The notes below the pieces were generated by a model that saw only the letters and a list, made by a program, of their open reading frames with translations, was not told the DNA's origin and searched no databases. Made by a program: the position numbers and the translations under genes. From contig CAVYKB010000002.1 of the NCBI GenBank assembly GCA_963768975.1, positions 155,731 through 219,730 of the forward strand: 64,000 nucleotides of DNA. The letters are read 5' to 3'. The stretch is from CADCTB01 sp963768975. Its GTDB lineage: Bacteria > Actinomycetota > Acidimicrobiia > Acidimicrobiales > AC-14. Positions 1-7,644 of this stretch are shown here, piece by piece (positions within the stretch are counted from its first letter, which is position 1; every line of letters starts with the position of its first letter).

Positions 1-189
1 CCGCGCCTCGGCGAAGAAGGCCTCGAACGTCGTGCCCGCATCGAGCCGCTCCTGCAACGCCGGCTGATCGAAGCCGGTCAGCCACTCGATCACCTGGTCC
101 AGTTCGGCCTTGGAACGTCCTTTGCGCTCGACCTTCGCCACGTAGTGGGGGTAGACGTCGGCGACCATTGTGGTGAAGATCCGGTGCAC
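1..189 (-). CDS. DUF2200 family protein, partial (3' end outside window)
   Basis: The first 63 codons of a minus-strand gene run off the left edge. The product starts HRIFTTMVADVYP, followed by YVAKVERKGRSK and VIEWLTGFDQ, the conserved core of DUF2200, a family of small (about 110-120 residue) proteins of unknown function. Family members begin with an RIF-x-M block just before VYP, so the GTG at 187-189 is chosen over the internal ATG at 168; an in-frame stop sits directly upstream at 190-192. No good Shine-Dalgarno is visible, so it may be leaderless. Family assignment is from memory of the motif; function is unknown. Confidence 0.8.
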   Translation of the reverse strand, partial: MHRIFTTMVADVYPHYVAKVERKGRSKAELDQVIEWLTGFDQPALQERLDAGTTFEAFFAEAR

Positions 190-549
190 CTACCGGAGGA
201 TAGAGCGACGTCGGGGTCCGTCTCCGAAATTGTCGAGGTACCACCCCTCGTTCGCCGGCGAGGGGGGTAGTCCCTACCTGCTCCTCAGCGACTGCTGGGC
301 CTGGCCCGGTTCCAGGCCGCTACCCCCTGCGCTCGAGGCCCGGCTCGAACCGTCATGACTCCGAGCTCATGGCCGACTGCCGGCGAAGACTGCGCCTGCA
401 CCAGCTGGCGCTCCGCCGGCCGGGCAACCGACCCCCGCTTCTCCCCAACTCCCATCCGCACTCCTCTCTTGCGGCCCACCTTGCGCGAGTCGCGGCCGAC
501 GTTATTTCCGTCGATCGTCGGCGTCATCAGGAACCGGTAACGTCCGGGC
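190..549. other. 360-bp intergenic region without a recognisable gene
   Basis: This stretch separates the divergent DUF2200 and J-domain genes. Short open frames exist on both strands but have low-complexity Arg/Pro-rich translations, no family signature and no ribosome binding site. It presumably holds the promoters of both flanking genes; no convincing -35/-10 pair or palindrome stood out. Confidence 0.5.
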
Positions 550-1299
550 GTGCCGACCCACTACGAGGTCCTCGGCATCGCCGAAGCTGCGTCCGAGGAC
601 GAGATCAGGCAGGCGTACCGCCGGCTGGTGAAGTCGGCCCATCCCGACGCCGCCGGGGATCCGGAGCAGTTCCGGCGCATCACCGAGGCCTCCGACGTGC
701 TGTCCGACCCGCTGCGGCGGGCTGCCTACGACCGCACCACCCGGCCGGTGTTGTTCGCCGGGCCGCCGGCGGTCACGCGGCGGCGGCGCCTGCCGTGGGG
801 GCGCTACGCCGTCGGCCTGTTTCTCGCCCTCACCATTGCCGGCGTCGCCGCCCTCGTGGCGGGGACCAGCGAGCCGTCGCTCGGCGACGATTGCCTGGTC
901 GGCACCTGGCGGGGGGAGGCGTTTGAGGTCGGCTTCCAAGGCATGCTCGACGGACGCGAGATCACTGCGGCGATCCAAGGGGGTGCCGGTGTCGTGCTGA
1001 GGATCGCTACCGACGGAACCGCCGGCTCCGACTACGCATCAGCCGAACCGCTGCGGGGGGACACGGCCGCATTCCGGATCGAGGGCACCTACGCGGGCTC
1101 CACCGTCGAGCGCTGGCAGGCAGGCGACGGACAAGTGAGGCTGAGCGGGACGGACACCTCCAGGCTGGCATTCACTGCGACGATCAACGGCCGGGCGCCT
1201 GACCAGCCCGTCAAAGTGACTGCGCTCGACCGGGAGTACCCCTACACGTGTGCGCCGGCGGCGCTGGAGGTCGGCCCGTACCGCTACATCCGACCGTGA
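550..1299 (+). CDS. J-domain membrane protein
   Basis: The 249-residue product has an N-terminal DnaJ domain (about residues 3-62) with the catalytic HPD tripeptide at 31-33, which in this family stimulates the ATPase of a DnaK-type Hsp70. It lacks the G/F and zinc-finger regions of true DnaJ, so it is a class III J-protein. A basic RRRR stretch at 77-80 precedes one transmembrane helix (about 87-105), leaving a ~140-residue C-terminal domain with two Cys (DDCLVGTW and YTCAP) outside the membrane. Topology therefore places the J domain in the cytoplasm. The start is GTG; the C-terminal domain is unrecognised. Confidence 0.8.
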   Translation: MPTHYEVLGIAEAASEDEIRQAYRRLVKSAHPDAAGDPEQFRRITEASDVLSDPLRRAAYDRTTRPVLFAGPPAVTRRRRLPWGRYAVGLFLALTIAGVAALVAGTSEPSLGDDCLVGTWRGEAFEVGFQGMLDGREITAAIQGGAGVVLRIATDGTAGSDYASAEPLRGDTAAFRIEGTYAGSTVERWQAGDGQVRLSGTDTSRLAFTATINGRAPDQPVKVTALDREYPYTCAPAALEVGPYRYIRP

Positions 1300-1405
1300 G
1301 CTCAGGGCCGATACCTCTTGCCAACGTTTCGACCCTGTGTTCCAATTTCCGACTAATCGGTCACAACGGACTGAGGGGGAAGCCGGAAGGCGGAGGGGAC
1401 GATAC

Positions 1406-1978
1406 ATGGCACAGGAACCTGAAGAGGCTGCGCCGTCCGACGAGCGGCGTGAAGGCTTGAGCCGGCGAGCCCTGCTCAACACCGCCGGCGCCGTCGGCGG
1501 TGGGGTCCTGGCGGCGACGGTGCTCACCGGCACCGCGTCGGCCCAGGCACCGTCGTCGACCATCACAGGGACCCGGTTCTCGATCACCATCGACGGGTAC
1601 GAGATCGCCTCGTTCAGCGAGCTCGCTGGCATCGTCGCCGAGGTCGAGCCATCGGAGTACTGGGAGACGAATGGCGAGTCGGTGCCGGTGAACAGGTTGC
1701 CGGGGAAGATCAAGCCGCCGCAGATCACCCTCAAGCGGGGACTGAACTCCAACCTGGAGCTGTGGGCATGGCACGAGGCGGTGCGGACGGGGCAGATCGG
1801 TGCGGCCCGGCGCAGCTGCTCCCTCACCATATTCAACAAGTCCGGCCAGCCAGTGGGGAAGTACTGGCTGGAGAAGGCATGGCCGAACAAGATCGATCTC
1901 AGCTCCGCCGGCGCCGGCGAGGCTCTCCTCGAGACCGTCGTGCTGACCTGCGAGTACATCCAACGCGTCGCTCCCTGA
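1406..1978 (+). CDS. Phage tail-tube-like protein (T4 gp19 family) with Tat signal
   Basis: A GGAGGGG Shine-Dalgarno precedes the ATG. Residues 20-47 form a twin-arginine type signal: SRRALLNTAG, a hydrophobic stretch, then ASAQA. The rest (about 50-190) matches the conserved phage tail region / T4 gp19-like family: the motifs ITLKRGLNSNLELWAWHEAV, SCSLTIFNKSGQPV and WLEKAWPNKID are characteristic, and the fold in this family is the tube subunit of phage tails and contractile injection systems. No sheath, baseplate or other phage gene is adjacent. A tube-fold protein with an export signal is odd, because injection-system tubes assemble in the cytoplasm. Its role is unknown; an envelope-located tube or structural protein is an inference. 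Confidence 0.8.
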   Translation: MAQEPEEAAPSDERREGLSRRALLNTAGAVGGGVLAATVLTGTASAQAPSSTITGTRFSITIDGYEIASFSELAGIVAEVEPSEYWETNGESVPVNRLPGKIKPPQITLKRGLNSNLELWAWHEAVRTGQIGAARRSCSLTIFNKSGQPVGKYWLEKAWPNKIDLSSAGAGEALLETVVLTCEYIQRVAP

Positions 1979-1997
1979 TACCCGGCCGGCGTCGGGG

Positions 1998-2543
1998 CTA
2001 GCCGGTGCGCTTCTTGGCCGCCGGCCGCTTCGCCGGCGTGGCCGGCGACGCAGCAGGAGGCCGGGGCACCCGCTTCTTAGTCGGCTCCGGCGCCGGAGCC
2101 GCAGCACGGGTTGACCGTTTGGCCGGCGCCGGCGCCGCCTTGGTGGCGGCCGGCTTGGCCGGCAACCGCCTGGTCGGAGCCTTCCTGGCGGCCGGCGCCG
2201 CCGGCTTGGCGGCCGGCGCCCGCCGGGCCCGGGGCGCCGGTGCCGGCGCTTCCTCCACGACCGCCTCGGGCTCCGGCTCGGGCTCGACGACGGGCCGGGG
2301 CCGCAGTATCTCGCTCAGTGGCCGAGCGGGCGAGCCGGCGGCGGCCTCCCGCCGGCGGGGCGGCGGAGGCGGGATCTCCACCTGTGGGCGAGCCGGCATG
2401 TCCGCGGCCATGCGCCCGCGCACGGCGTTGAAATCGCTCTCCGGCGGGCGGCCCCGTGCCACCAGGGCGTCGATGGCCTGCTGGGCCTGGGCGTGCGCCT
2501 CCTGCTCGGAGTAGCGCGGCTGCTTTCCGAAGTACTTGCCCAT
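1998..2543 (-). CDS. Ala/Pro/Lys-rich low-complexity protein
   Basis: The 181-residue product starts MGKYFGKQPRYSEQEAHAQAQ at an ATG (2541-2543) preceded by GAAGG at 8-nt spacing; the longer upstream frame is not needed. Residues 1-50 form a short predicted helix with a DFNAVRGRMAADM segment. From about residue 55 the chain is Pro-, then Ala/Lys/Arg-rich with repeated AAKPA/APAPA runs, ending PAAKKRTG, much like the basic tail of histone H1-like or DNA-compacting proteins. It converges on the tail-tube gene. The nucleotide sequence is full of GCCGGC palindromes. No function is assigned; nucleoid binding is only a composition-based guess. Confidence 0.65.
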   Translation of the reverse strand: MGKYFGKQPRYSEQEAHAQAQQAIDALVARGRPPESDFNAVRGRMAADMPARPQVEIPPPPPRRREAAAGSPARPLSEILRPRPVVEPEPEPEAVVEEAPAPAPRARRAPAAKPAAPAARKAPTRRLPAKPAATKAAPAPAKRSTRAAAPAPEPTKKRVPRPPAASPATPAKRPAAKKRTG

Positions 2544-2638
2544 GTCTGCGACCTTCTCTCTCGTCGTCTGCGCGCCGCCGGCACGCGCCGTTGGGAGGTA
2601 CGCCTTGAAGTCTCGCGCGCGATGCTTCTCCGCAGGGC

Positions 2639-3112
2639 ATGGGACCGGACACGAGCGCACAGGTGTTGCAAGTGGAGGACCTGCGGGTGACGTTCACGTC
2701 GCCGGACGGCCCACTTCACGCCGTGGACGGCGTGGGGCTCGCGGTGGCCTCTCGAGAGACCGTCGCCCTGGTAGGCGAGTCGGGTTGCGGCAAGACGATG
2801 ACCGCCCTGGCCATCCTCGGCCTGGTCCCTCCCGAAGCCACTGTCGAGGGACGGATCGCCTTCGAGGCCCGCGACGTCCGGGCCCTGGGCCGCCGAGACC
2901 TCCGAGAGCTGCGCGGCGCCGGCATCTCCATGGTGTTCCAGGAGCCGGTGTCGTCGCTGAACCCGGTCTTCCGCATCGGCGACCAGATCGCCGACGTCAT
3001 CCGTCCCGGTTCCCGACCCCGTCCTCGCCACCCGGGGGTCACGCATCGCGCTCACCGGTGAGGTGCCCGACCTGGCCGACCCGCCCTCCGGCTGCCACTT
3101 CCGCACCCGGTA
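2639..3112 (+). pseudogene. Oligopeptide ABC transporter ATPase relic (OppD start joined to Opp/Dpp C-terminus)
   Basis: The first ~120 codons read as a normal OppD/DppD ATPase: Walker A GESGCGKT at residues 46-53 and a Q-loop FQEPVSSLNPVF at ~100-111. The frame then loses similarity near 2998-3005, and the signature motif and Walker B are absent. From ~3009 a different frame reads PDPVLATRGSRIALTGEVPD and then LADPPSGCHFRTRY, the C-terminal oligopeptide-transporter tail (Oligo_HPY type) of OppD/OppF. So the middle of one gene, or oppD's rear plus most of oppF, has been deleted out of frame. The relic abuts the end of the convergent LAL regulator. It cannot make a working ATPase, and no permease or binding-protein genes are nearby. 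Confidence 0.82.
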
Positions 3113-3116
3113 CCGG

Positions 3117-5861
3117 TCAAGGGGCGCCAGCGCGGGCCAGGTACCAGGTGGCGACCTGAGTGCGGTTCTCGAGGCCGAGCTTGGTCAGGATGTGCTGGAC
3201 ATGGTTCTGGGCGGTGCGCTCGGACAGGTAGAGCTCGGTGGCGATCTCCCGGTTGGTGCGGCCGGCGGCCACCAGGGCGGCGACCTCCATCTCCCGGGCC
3301 GACAGGGGGCCGGCGTCGTTCTGCGGCGGCGCAAGGGCAGCGTCGATGCGCGCCAGGAAGTCCGGCATGCCGAGGCGTTGCGCTTCGGGGCGGGCCCGGG
3401 CCAGCAGGGCGCGGGCTTCGCCGGCGTCGCCCCGCGCCGCCAGCACGAATGCCCGCTCGACGCCGGCATGCACGGCGAATGCCGGAATCCCCGACCGGCG
3501 GGCGATGTCGGCCGCCGCGGCCAGATCACGGTCGGCGTCGTCGAGGCGGCCGAGGGCGCCGGCGCCGATCCCGAGCCACAGCTCCACCGGGCCGTCGTAG
3601 GTCAACACGCCGCCTCCGGAGGCGACGTGCCGGCCCCGGAAGGGCTCCAGGGCGGCGAGCAGGGGAGGGAGATCGTCGAGGACGGCGAGGAGGGAGGCCA
3701 GGTAGAGGCGGAGGGCGTGGGTCTGCAGGAGAAGCGCCGCCGGCGGCTCGCTCGAGGCCACCGGGCTCAGCCGGGCGTAGTACGCCCGGGCCTCGTCGAG
3801 GCGGCCGGCGCCGGCGTGGGCCAGCCCGGGACCGATCAGCGGGAGCTCGCCGATGAAAGGCGGGAACCAGTCCGAGTCGACCGCCCGCCACCGCTCGGCC
3901 AGCTCCTCGCTCCAGCCGGCGTGGCGCGCCAAACCGGTGCAGTAGCCGAGATACATCTGCTCGGCACCCATTGGTGACTCCAAGGCGGCAAAGAGCCGGC
4001 GGACGGTCTCGGCGTGCTGGAGCCCCTCGGCGAAGCGGCCGGTGGCCTGGGCCAGCGCCGCCTCCACCCGGGCCCGGTGCCACCCGGCCATGGGCGAGCC
4101 GGCGGCGTCGAGGCGCTGGCGGAGAAGAGGCATCGTGGCGACGGCGTCGGCGATGCGGCCCAGCTCCAGCAGCGAGTCGATGCGCCACAGTGGCTCCCAG
4201 AAGGCCACGCTCGGTCGGGGCGGGCGCCGGGCGGCGTCGGCTAGCCGAGCCGCGAGCTCGAGGCGCTCCTCTGCGTGTTGCGGCCCGTGCAGAAGCTGGT
4301 GGCGGGCCCGGATGGCGGCTATGTCGGCCAGCGGATCGCCAGCCTGCGCCGCCTCGGCAGTGGCCCGCTCGCTGTGGCCGGCCATCGCCGAGGGGTCCAC
4401 GTAGTAGCTGATGTTGGCCAGGTGGCTGTGCACCCGGGCCCGGCGGGCGTGGTCCTCGGGCGGCAGCAGATCGAGCGCTTCCGTGGCCAGGTCGGTCATC
4501 GGGCCGGGAACCACGGAACGGCCCTCCGATACGAGGATGGCCTCGGCGAAGAGGTCCGGACGGCCGGCGTCCCGGGCCGCCGCCGCAGCCACGACGCTGT
4601 AGTCGACCGCGGTCGTGACCTCGTCGCAGTGCAGTCGGGCGCGAGCGGCACCGAAGGCCCGCGCGAACCGGTCGAGCGCGTCGGCCGTGTTGCCTCCGAG
4701 GTCGAGGGCGCGATCGAACAGCCGAGCCGCGTCTTCCCACGCCAGCTGGCGATCGGCGACGGCAGCCGCCCGCTCGCACCACGCTGCGGCCCGCTCCCTT
4801 TCGCCCAGGGCAGACGCTGCGTCCCAGTGGCGGGCCAGGTCGGCGACGTGGGCGTCGCCCGTCCCCTCGTAGACCTCAATGGCCTCGGCGATGGCCCGGT
4901 GGGCGGCGGGGAGCTGGGCGGCGCTGAGGGTCGCTTCGGCGGCGTCGCGGACGAGCGCGTGCACGAACCGGAACTCCCCCGGCCGGCCCGTCGGCTCCAC
5001 CAGCCCGGCGCGCACCGCCTCGTCGATCGCTTCGAGGCAGGCGATCGCCGGCCGGCCCATCGCCGTGGCCACCAGGCCGGCGGCGAACGTTCGGCCGATG
5101 ACCGCGCCGGTGCGGACGACCTCGGCGCACCAGGGCGACAGCCGGTCGAGCCGGGCCCCGACGCCATCGCGCACCGTCCGGGGGACGGTGGCCAGGGCGC
5201 CTCCTGCCGCCAGGTGCCGCACCAGCTCGGCGACGAGGAGCGGGTTGCCCCCCGAGACGGCGTGCACCCGCGCCACGACGTCGCCGCCGGCGCCCGGGAG
5301 GAGCGCGCCGACGGCGCCGGCATCGAGGCCGGCGAGCTCCAGGCGGCGGGTCGCCGGGTGGCGCGCGACCTCGTCCAGCGCCGGCGTCGCCCGGTGCGAC
5401 GCCACCATCAGGACGGCGGCGCCGTCCAGGCGGCCGGCGACATGGCTGAGCAGGCGGAGCGACGACGGGTCGGCTCGATGCACGTCTTCGAGAACCACCA
5501 CCAGCGGGCGGGAGCGGGCGGATTCGGCGAGGAGGGCGACGACGGCCTCGAACCGGGCGAACCGCTCGGCCTCGGGGTCGACGCCGGCCGTGGCTTCGAG
5601 GGCTGCCCGGCCGTCCAACCGGTCCAGTACCTGGAGCCAAGGCCAGTAGGGCGGGGCGCCGTCCAGTTCGGTGGTCCGGCCCCACGCCACCGTGGCGCCG
5701 GCCCCCTCCGCCACCTCGGCGAAGGCAGCCAGCAACCGGCTCTTGCCGATGCCGGCCTCCCCGCCGACCAGCACCGCCCGTCCGCGGCCGGCGCTGGCGC
5801 CGTCGAGCCATGCTGCGAGCGCGGCCACCTCGTCGTCGCGGCCCACGAGCGGCATGTCCAC
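3117..5861 (-). CDS. LAL-type LuxR family transcriptional regulator (AAA ATPase + HTH)
   Basis: The 914-residue product has the LAL (large ATP-binding LuxR) layout. An N-terminal P-loop ATPase has Walker A GGEAGIGKS (33-41) and a Walker B-like region LVVVLEDVHRADPSS (~123-137). A long TPR-like helical middle follows, and a C-terminal LuxR HTH begins LSAREMEVAALVAAGRTNRE and ends LENRTQVATWYLARAGAP. Such proteins are ATP- and ligand-responsive activators of catabolic or secondary-metabolite genes. The start is a GTG at 5859-5861 two codons before an ATG; either is possible. No obvious target operon is adjacent, and the ligand is unknown. Confidence 0.92.
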   Translation of the reverse strand: MDMPLVGRDDEVAALAAWLDGASAGRGRAVLVGGEAGIGKSRLLAAFAEVAEGAGATVAWGRTTELDGAPPYWPWLQVLDRLDGRAALEATAGVDPEAERFARFEAVVALLAESARSRPLVVVLEDVHRADPSSLRLLSHVAGRLDGAAVLMVASHRATPALDEVARHPATRRLELAGLDAGAVGALLPGAGGDVVARVHAVSGGNPLLVAELVRHLAAGGALATVPRTVRDGVGARLDRLSPWCAEVVRTGAVIGRTFAAGLVATAMGRPAIACLEAIDEAVRAGLVEPTGRPGEFRFVHALVRDAAEATLSAAQLPAAHRAIAEAIEVYEGTGDAHVADLARHWDAASALGERERAAAWCERAAAVADRQLAWEDAARLFDRALDLGGNTADALDRFARAFGAARARLHCDEVTTAVDYSVVAAAAARDAGRPDLFAEAILVSEGRSVVPGPMTDLATEALDLLPPEDHARRARVHSHLANISYYVDPSAMAGHSERATAEAAQAGDPLADIAAIRARHQLLHGPQHAEERLELAARLADAARRPPRPSVAFWEPLWRIDSLLELGRIADAVATMPLLRQRLDAAGSPMAGWHRARVEAALAQATGRFAEGLQHAETVRRLFAALESPMGAEQMYLGYCTGLARHAGWSEELAERWRAVDSDWFPPFIGELPLIGPGLAHAGAGRLDEARAYYARLSPVASSEPPAALLLQTHALRLYLASLLAVLDDLPPLLAALEPFRGRHVASGGGVLTYDGPVELWLGIGAGALGRLDDADRDLAAAADIARRSGIPAFAVHAGVERAFVLAARGDAGEARALLARARPEAQRLGMPDFLARIDAALAPPQNDAGPLSAREMEVAALVAAGRTNREIATELYLSERTAQNHVQHILTKLGLENRTQVATWYLARAGAP

Positions 5862-5950
5862 GGCGTCTGACGGTAGCGGCGGGCCGATGAGTACCCCGGA
5901 TGAGCAATCCGGCGGATGGCGGCAGGCGCCAGATCCCGGAGAGTCGTCGT

Positions 5951-6241
5951 ATGACCTACATCCTCAGCACCAACGCCCCCGGCGACGAAGCGACCTTCCG
6001 CAAGGTCGGCGACCTGGTCGGCGACCAGACCGAAGGCCTCATCGCCCTATACGCCGGCACCTCGGGCGCCGGCCTGTCCGTCACCGCCATCTGGGAGTCC
6101 AAGGCCCACGCCGACCGGTTCACCGCAGAGAAGCTCATGCCGGCGCTGCGCCAGCTCGGAGTCGAGCCCGGGACTCCGATGAGCATGATCGAGTTCGAGA
6201 CGTTCGAGGGCGGGGCGGTCGCCGGGCGGCCGGCCTCGTGA
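5951..6241 (+). CDS. Small conserved protein, antibiotic-biosynthesis-monooxygenase-like fold
   Basis: The 96-residue product begins MTYILSTNAPGDEATFRKVG and contains AIWESKAHADRFTAEKLMPAL, a pattern seen in small actinobacterial ferredoxin-like proteins of the ABM/EthD sort. The ATG at 5951 has GGAG about nine bases upstream; a longer frame from 5900 exists but its 17 extra residues look unrelated to the family. It is divergent from the LAL regulator. The stop overlaps a downstream GTG (GTGA). Catalytic role unknown. Confidence 0.7.
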   Translation: MTYILSTNAPGDEATFRKVGDLVGDQTEGLIALYAGTSGAGLSVTAIWESKAHADRFTAEKLMPALRQLGVEPGTPMSMIEFETFEGGAVAGRPAS

Positions 6242-6595
6242 GGCGCGGCGTGCCCTGGGCCGACGTGCTCGCGGCGGTCGGCCGGTCCTGGTGGCTCATG
6301 GCGCCATGGTCGTTGTTCTCCGGTGTTGCCGATCCTCGAGGGGCTGGCGTCCTTCCTGGACATGCGCCGGCAGGCCTTCCCCGACGTCATGTACACCATC
6401 GAGGACGTGCTGGCGGAGGGTGACAAGGTGTTCGGCCGGCTCACGATGCACGGCACCCACACCGGCGCGTTTCTGGGGAGCCCGGACATGGTCAGCCTTC
6501 TCCGCCAGATCGGCGCCATCAAGGAACGCGGTTCAGCCGGTTGGCAACGGGTCATGTCGCGCCTCTGCCGGGCCCGAAGGCCCGGCAGAGGGTGA
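6238..6595 (+). pseudogene. Chimeric relic: SnoaL-like cyclase core with internal deletion
   Basis: The frame from the GTG at 6323 reads a SnoaL/ester-cyclase core: FLDMRRQAFPD, YTIEDVLAEGDKV and HGTHTGAFLG. It then jumps to PDMVSLLRQIGAI, which resembles the end of that family, so about 30-40 residues between FLG and the C-terminus are missing. The N-terminal third is also gone. Immediately upstream, in a different frame from the GTG at 6238, a short stretch (WADVLAAVGRSWWLM) weakly resembles the start of an HdeD/DUF308 membrane protein. The frame finally runs into the perfect terminator hairpin of the neighbouring minus-strand gene. It is best read as stacked deletion scars; the HdeD part is uncertain. 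Confidence 0.6.
6562..6591 (-). terminator. Perfect 13-bp hairpin with tetraloop downstream of the first Ig-like gene
   Basis: CCTCTGCCGGGCC (6562-6574) pairs exactly with GGCCCGGCAGAGG (6579-6591) around a 4-nt loop. It lies 23 bases past the stop of the minus-strand gene ending at 6615 and has no T tract, as is common for actinobacterial terminators. Confidence 0.75.
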
Positions 6596-6614
6596 AGCGA
6601 GGTACCGGCGAGTG

Positions 6615-7208
6615 TTACTTGCGCACCGAAGCGGTGACCGGGACGTCACGGCGGCGGGCCTGGCGGACGAAGGCCACGAAGCCAGCGCCGAACAGGGCCA
6701 GGCCGAGGGCGCCGAGGCCGACGGTCAGGGCGATGATGCCGGAGGACGAGGGGCTGGAAGCGACGGTGCTACCGGCCGAGGAAACCGCGGGGGTGACAAC
6801 GGACTGGCCGTTGGCGCCGAGGATCTGGAAGGAAGCACGGGCCGGGGTGCCGTAGGCGTCAACGCCCTTGGCGTCCTTCTGGGTGGCCACGATCACGTAG
6901 TAGCCGGGCTGGCCCTCGGGGATGGCGAACGATGCCGAGATGTTGCCGGCCTTGTCGGGCTGCACACGGGCGAGCTCGGTGCCCTCGGTGCCGTTCCAGC
7001 GGAGGACCACCGGGATCGATGCCGACAGGTTCTGGGAGTTGACCCGGAACGAGGAGCCGGTGACGGTGACGGAGTCGCCCGCCTTGCCCGCGGTGCTGGA
7101 CAGGTTGAGGGTCGCCAGGTTGGTGCATGCGAACGCCGCGGCGCCGGCGATGACGGACGCCGCTGCTGCTGCTCCGAAGACGGTCGTTACCTTCTTGCGT
7201 AGGTTCAT
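6615..7208 (-). CDS. Exported Ig-like (IPT/TIG-type) membrane-anchored protein
   Basis: The ATG at 7206-7208 (MNLRKKVTT) has AGGAAG upstream; longer frames are rejected. The 197-residue product has a signal peptide (about 1-30, ending AGAAAFAC). One beta-rich Ig-like domain (about 32-135) holds AGDSVTVTGSSF and GYYVIVATQKDAKG. A Ser/Val-rich linker, a C-terminal transmembrane helix (GIIALTVGLGALGLALFGAG) and a basic tail RQARRRDVP follow. It should display its Ig domain outside the membrane. It is a paralogue of the gene at 7645-8226 in the same direction, each with its own terminator. Partner or ligand is unknown. Confidence 0.8.
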   Translation of the reverse strand: MNLRKKVTTVFGAAAAASVIAGAAAFACTNLATLNLSSTAGKAGDSVTVTGSSFRVNSQNLSASIPVVLRWNGTEGTELARVQPDKAGNISASFAIPEGQPGYYVIVATQKDAKGVDAYGTPARASFQILGANGQSVVTPAVSSAGSTVASSPSSSGIIALTVGLGALGLALFGAGFVAFVRQARRRDVPVTASVRK

Positions 7209-7319
7209 TCTTGTGCTTCCTGCCTTTGCTTGTCTTGGCGCAAAGAACGCCAGTCGGCTGCCCACCTGCTGTGAGTTTCCTACCTCGATGGTTCGGGTGC
7301 AATAGGTGGCTATTCGCTA

Positions 7320-7349
7320 GACACAATTCGCAGCTACTGACACATTCGC
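7320..7349. promoter_or_regulatory. Direct repeat GACACA(A)TTCGC upstream of Ig-like gene
   Basis: GACACAATTCGC (7320-7331) and GACACATTCGC (7339-7349) repeat at 19-bp start spacing, with a third partial ATTCGC at 7312-7317. They lie ~110-140 bp upstream of the minus-strand gene starting at 7208. Direct repeats of this size are typical of OmpR-family response-regulator sites, and an MtrA-like regulator is encoded at 9957-10646; that link is only an inference. Confidence 0.3.
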
Positions 7350-7424
7350 TCAAGTCACATTGTGCAACCGCAGCCGGTTCGAGCGGGTCCTGATAGCCCG
7401 GCTGAGCAGCGCAGACGCGCAAAA

Positions 7425-7497
7425 GGAGCGATCGTCTTCCCAGGGGACGACTTTAGGTGGGCAGGAAAAGAACACCCGTGGGAAGACGAATCGCTCC
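7425..7497 (-). repeat. Long inverted repeat (18/19-bp arms, 36-nt spacer) between Ig-like paralogues
   Basis: The left arm at 7425-7442 (GGAGCGATCGTCTTCCCA) is complementary to 7479-7497 except for one bulged base. On the minus strand the hairpin is followed directly by TTTT (7421-7424), so it could act as a second terminator for the 7645-8226 gene or as the 3' end of a small RNA lying between 7425 and 7597. No coding frame explains it. Confidence 0.6.
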
Positions 7498-7597
7498 GGT
7501 GCAGGGTGACGGTCGGACCGCCCGAAATCAAGACGGTGACGGGTTCTGTAACCAGACCGACATACAGGAAATGAACGCCAGTGTCCGGGCGCGACAG

Positions 7598-7628
7598 AAC
7601 GGCCGGCGCCACCCTCGCGCCGGCCGTT
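7598..7628 (-). terminator. 11-bp hairpin terminator of second Ig-like gene
   Basis: AACGGCCGGCG (7598-7608) pairs with CGCCGGCCGTT (7618-7628) around a 9-nt loop, 16 bases after the stop of the minus-strand gene ending at 7645. It is likely an intrinsic terminator; no long T tract follows. Confidence 0.7.
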
Positions 7629-7644
7629 CTACCGAAGAAACGGC

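Noticed and set aside
3063..3977. Plus-strand 304-codon frame
   Set aside because: Only its first ~16 codons (Opp C-terminus) are meaningful; the rest is antisense to the LAL regulator.
4275..5870. Long plus-strand open frame opposite the LAL regulator
   Set aside because: It is the antisense of a clear ATPase-HTH gene, its translation is Gly/Arg/Val-rich with no family, and long antisense frames are common at this GC.
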